From contig CADCPL010000146.1 of assembly GCA_902803305.1 (NCBI GenBank), forward strand, positions 1 through 34,067: a DNA stretch of 34,067 nucleotides, given 5' to 3'. Within the stretch, counting starts at the first letter, position 1. Every line of letters starts with the position of its first letter. The translations under genes and the position numbers were made by a program. Under the pieces are notes generated by a model. The model saw only the letters and a program-made list of their open reading frames with translations, was not told the origin of the DNA and did not search any database. Source of the DNA: an uncultured Lachnospiraceae bacterium. GTDB taxonomy: Bacteria > Bacillota > Clostridia > Lachnospirales > Lachnospiraceae. Positions 32,928 through 34,067 of the stretch are shown here, one piece after another.

Positions 32928-34067
32928 GACATCTCCCTTGTGATCCTGTTGTTTTCATAAGCTCGCATTTCCGCAACAAATGCCTCGATCGCTTTCGGAT
33001 CCGACGGATAGTACAGATGCAGAAATCCCCAGAGACTTCCGCCTCTTGCGATCATGGATCTGTATGTACTGTCCGACGAAGGCTTATAAAGCAAGGCATC
33101 ACCTTGATCGCATGTGCTTTCGTAGTAGTGAAACTCATGTCCCCTCATACCGGCCAGCTGCAAGTAAAAATCATCCGCGCCGACTTTTTCGCATTCCTTG
33201 ATCTGTGAATAGCCGAGTCCCGCGATCTTTCCGGTGTTTCTGCAGCTCCCTTTTATCACTCCCACCATCGGATAAGGCGTCCCCGTTTTACCCTCTATCG
33301 TTTCATGAAGATACATGAACCCTCCGCATTCGGCAAGAGTCGGCATTCCGGACTCTACAGCTGCTCTTACGGACATTTTCATCGCTTCGTTTTCGGCAAG
33401 CTCCTTAAGATGCAGTTCCGGATATCCCCCTCCGAGCAGAATGCCGCTGACATCGCCCGGTACTTGTTCATCATGTAACGGCGAAAAATAAACTATCCGG
33501 GCGCCCAGCTGCTCAAGGAGCCTCAGATTCTCCCGATAGTAAAAACAAAACGCCTCGTCTCTTGCGACGCCGATACAGACTTCAGGATCCACAGGCTTTA
33601 CCGAACTTTTATGCGATATTGTCGACGCGATCTTCGGTGCATTTGATGCGATCTTAAGTATTGCCTCAATATCGCAGTTTTCTTCAAGATGATCGGCCAT
33701 ATGGCTGATCTTTTCCTTTATGTCATGCATCTCAGCGGGCATCATAAGTCCGAGATGGCGGCTCGGCAGCTGCATGCATTCATCTGTCGGGAGCCCTCCG
33801 ATGATCTCAATATCCAAGCCTTCTTTTTCAAGCTCTTCCGAAAGGACCGGGCGTATCTTTTCGTAAAAGTTCCGGGATATCCTGTTAAGTATCACACCCT
33901 TTATGAGCCGCTCTCTGTCATCGTTTGCTATCCCTTTTATGACGGATGCTATCGTGCGACCCATGCCTTTTGCATCGACAACAAGTATAACGGGTGTTTC
34001 CGTCATCTTGGCTATCTCATAACTCGATCCCTTTATCCCCCGCACATCCGCACCGTCATATAGTCCC
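32924..34067 (-). CDS. cbiA: Cobyrinate a,c-diamide synthase (N-terminus outside window)
   Basis: The frame is open to the window end, so the first roughly 80-90 residues including the ATP P-loop are missing; the visible part starts near GLYDGADVRGIKGSSYEIAK, a CbiA family segment. PVILVVDAKGMGRTIAS follows, then a C-terminal class I glutamine amidotransferase region with the nucleophile Cys in LAECGGFMYL and a later HEFHYYES. CbiA amidates cobyrinate at positions a and c with glutamine and ATP, in the anaerobic cobalamin route. The ATG at 34045 within this frame is internal and not the true start. The Cys-rich gene follows with a 4-base overlap. Confidence 0.93.
   Translation of the reverse strand, partial: GLYDGADVRGIKGSSYEIAKMTETPVILVVDAKGMGRTIASVIKGIANDDRERLIKGVILNRISRNFYEKIRPVLSEELEKEGLDIEIIGGLPTDECMQLPSRHLGLMMPAEMHDIKEKISHMADHLEENCDIEAILKIASNAPKIASTISHKSSVKPVDPEVCIGVARDEAFCFYYRENLRLLEQLGARIVYFSPLHDEQVPGDVSGILLGGGYPELHLKELAENEAMKMSVRAAVESGMPTLAECGGFMYLHETIEGKTGTPYPMVGVIKGSCRNTGKIAGLGYSQIKECEKVGADDFYLQLAGMRGHEFHYYESTCDQGDALLYKPSSDSTYRSMIARGGSLWGFLHLYYPSDPKAIEAFVAEMRAYENNRITREMS

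Overview
The window looks like chromosome of a low-to-mid GC Gram-positive anaerobe of the class Clostridia, most likely a Lachnospiraceae member. This rests on gene content and order (tig-clpP-clpX-lon-engB; GerMN lipoprotein beside a two-component system; type 2 argC; CbiA for anaerobic cobalamin synthesis), on strong AGGAGG-type ribosome binding sites, and on Gram-positive secreted proteins and lipoproteins. The species cannot be named from the sequence alone. The window is gene-dense: no stretch above about 220 bases lacks a gene, and I saw no rRNA, tRNA, CRISPR array, insertion sequence or riboswitch.

Region 1 (1-5722, minus strand) is a tight co-directional block transcribed htrA-like protease, comEA, OmpR-type response regulator, sensor histidine kinase, GerMN lipoprotein, comEC (cut by the window start). 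It joins envelope stress proteolysis, signalling and DNA uptake. Region 2 (5723-12621) is arginine biosynthesis: GNAT acetyltransferase, argJ, argB, argD and a translationally coupled orphan solute-binding protein on the minus strand, divergent from argG on the plus strand. The shared 219-base gap holds repeated TGCAT-N3-ATGCA palindromes that look like ArgR operators. Behind argG lie a small DUF1294-type membrane protein and an orphan LytTR response regulator.

Region 3 (about 13646-21590, minus strand) is the most interesting part: a compact type VII secretion (ESX/WXG100) locus. In transcription order it has an FHA-containing EssC-like triple ATPase, a YukD/EsaB-like small protein, four WXG100 proteins arranged as two overlapping pairs, a vWA-TM-FHA membrane protein, and a serine hydrolase of the lipase/DUF2974 type. 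The hydrolase has its catalytic domain first and a helical C-terminal domain with a YxxxE motif last. No EssB/YukC, EssA or EsaA gene is present in the window, so this is either a divergent or a split system.

Region 4 (21592-34067) holds a small secreted Big_2 protein and a DJ-1/PfpI protein, divergent from a CYTH protein that appears to be leaderless. Then come argC, a CDF metal exporter, an AI-2E family permease, and the conserved protein-quality-control block engB-lon-clpX-clpP-tig. The window ends with a Cys-rich small protein and cbiA (cut by the window end). argC sits about 12 kb from argG and the argJBD cluster, with the type VII locus in between.
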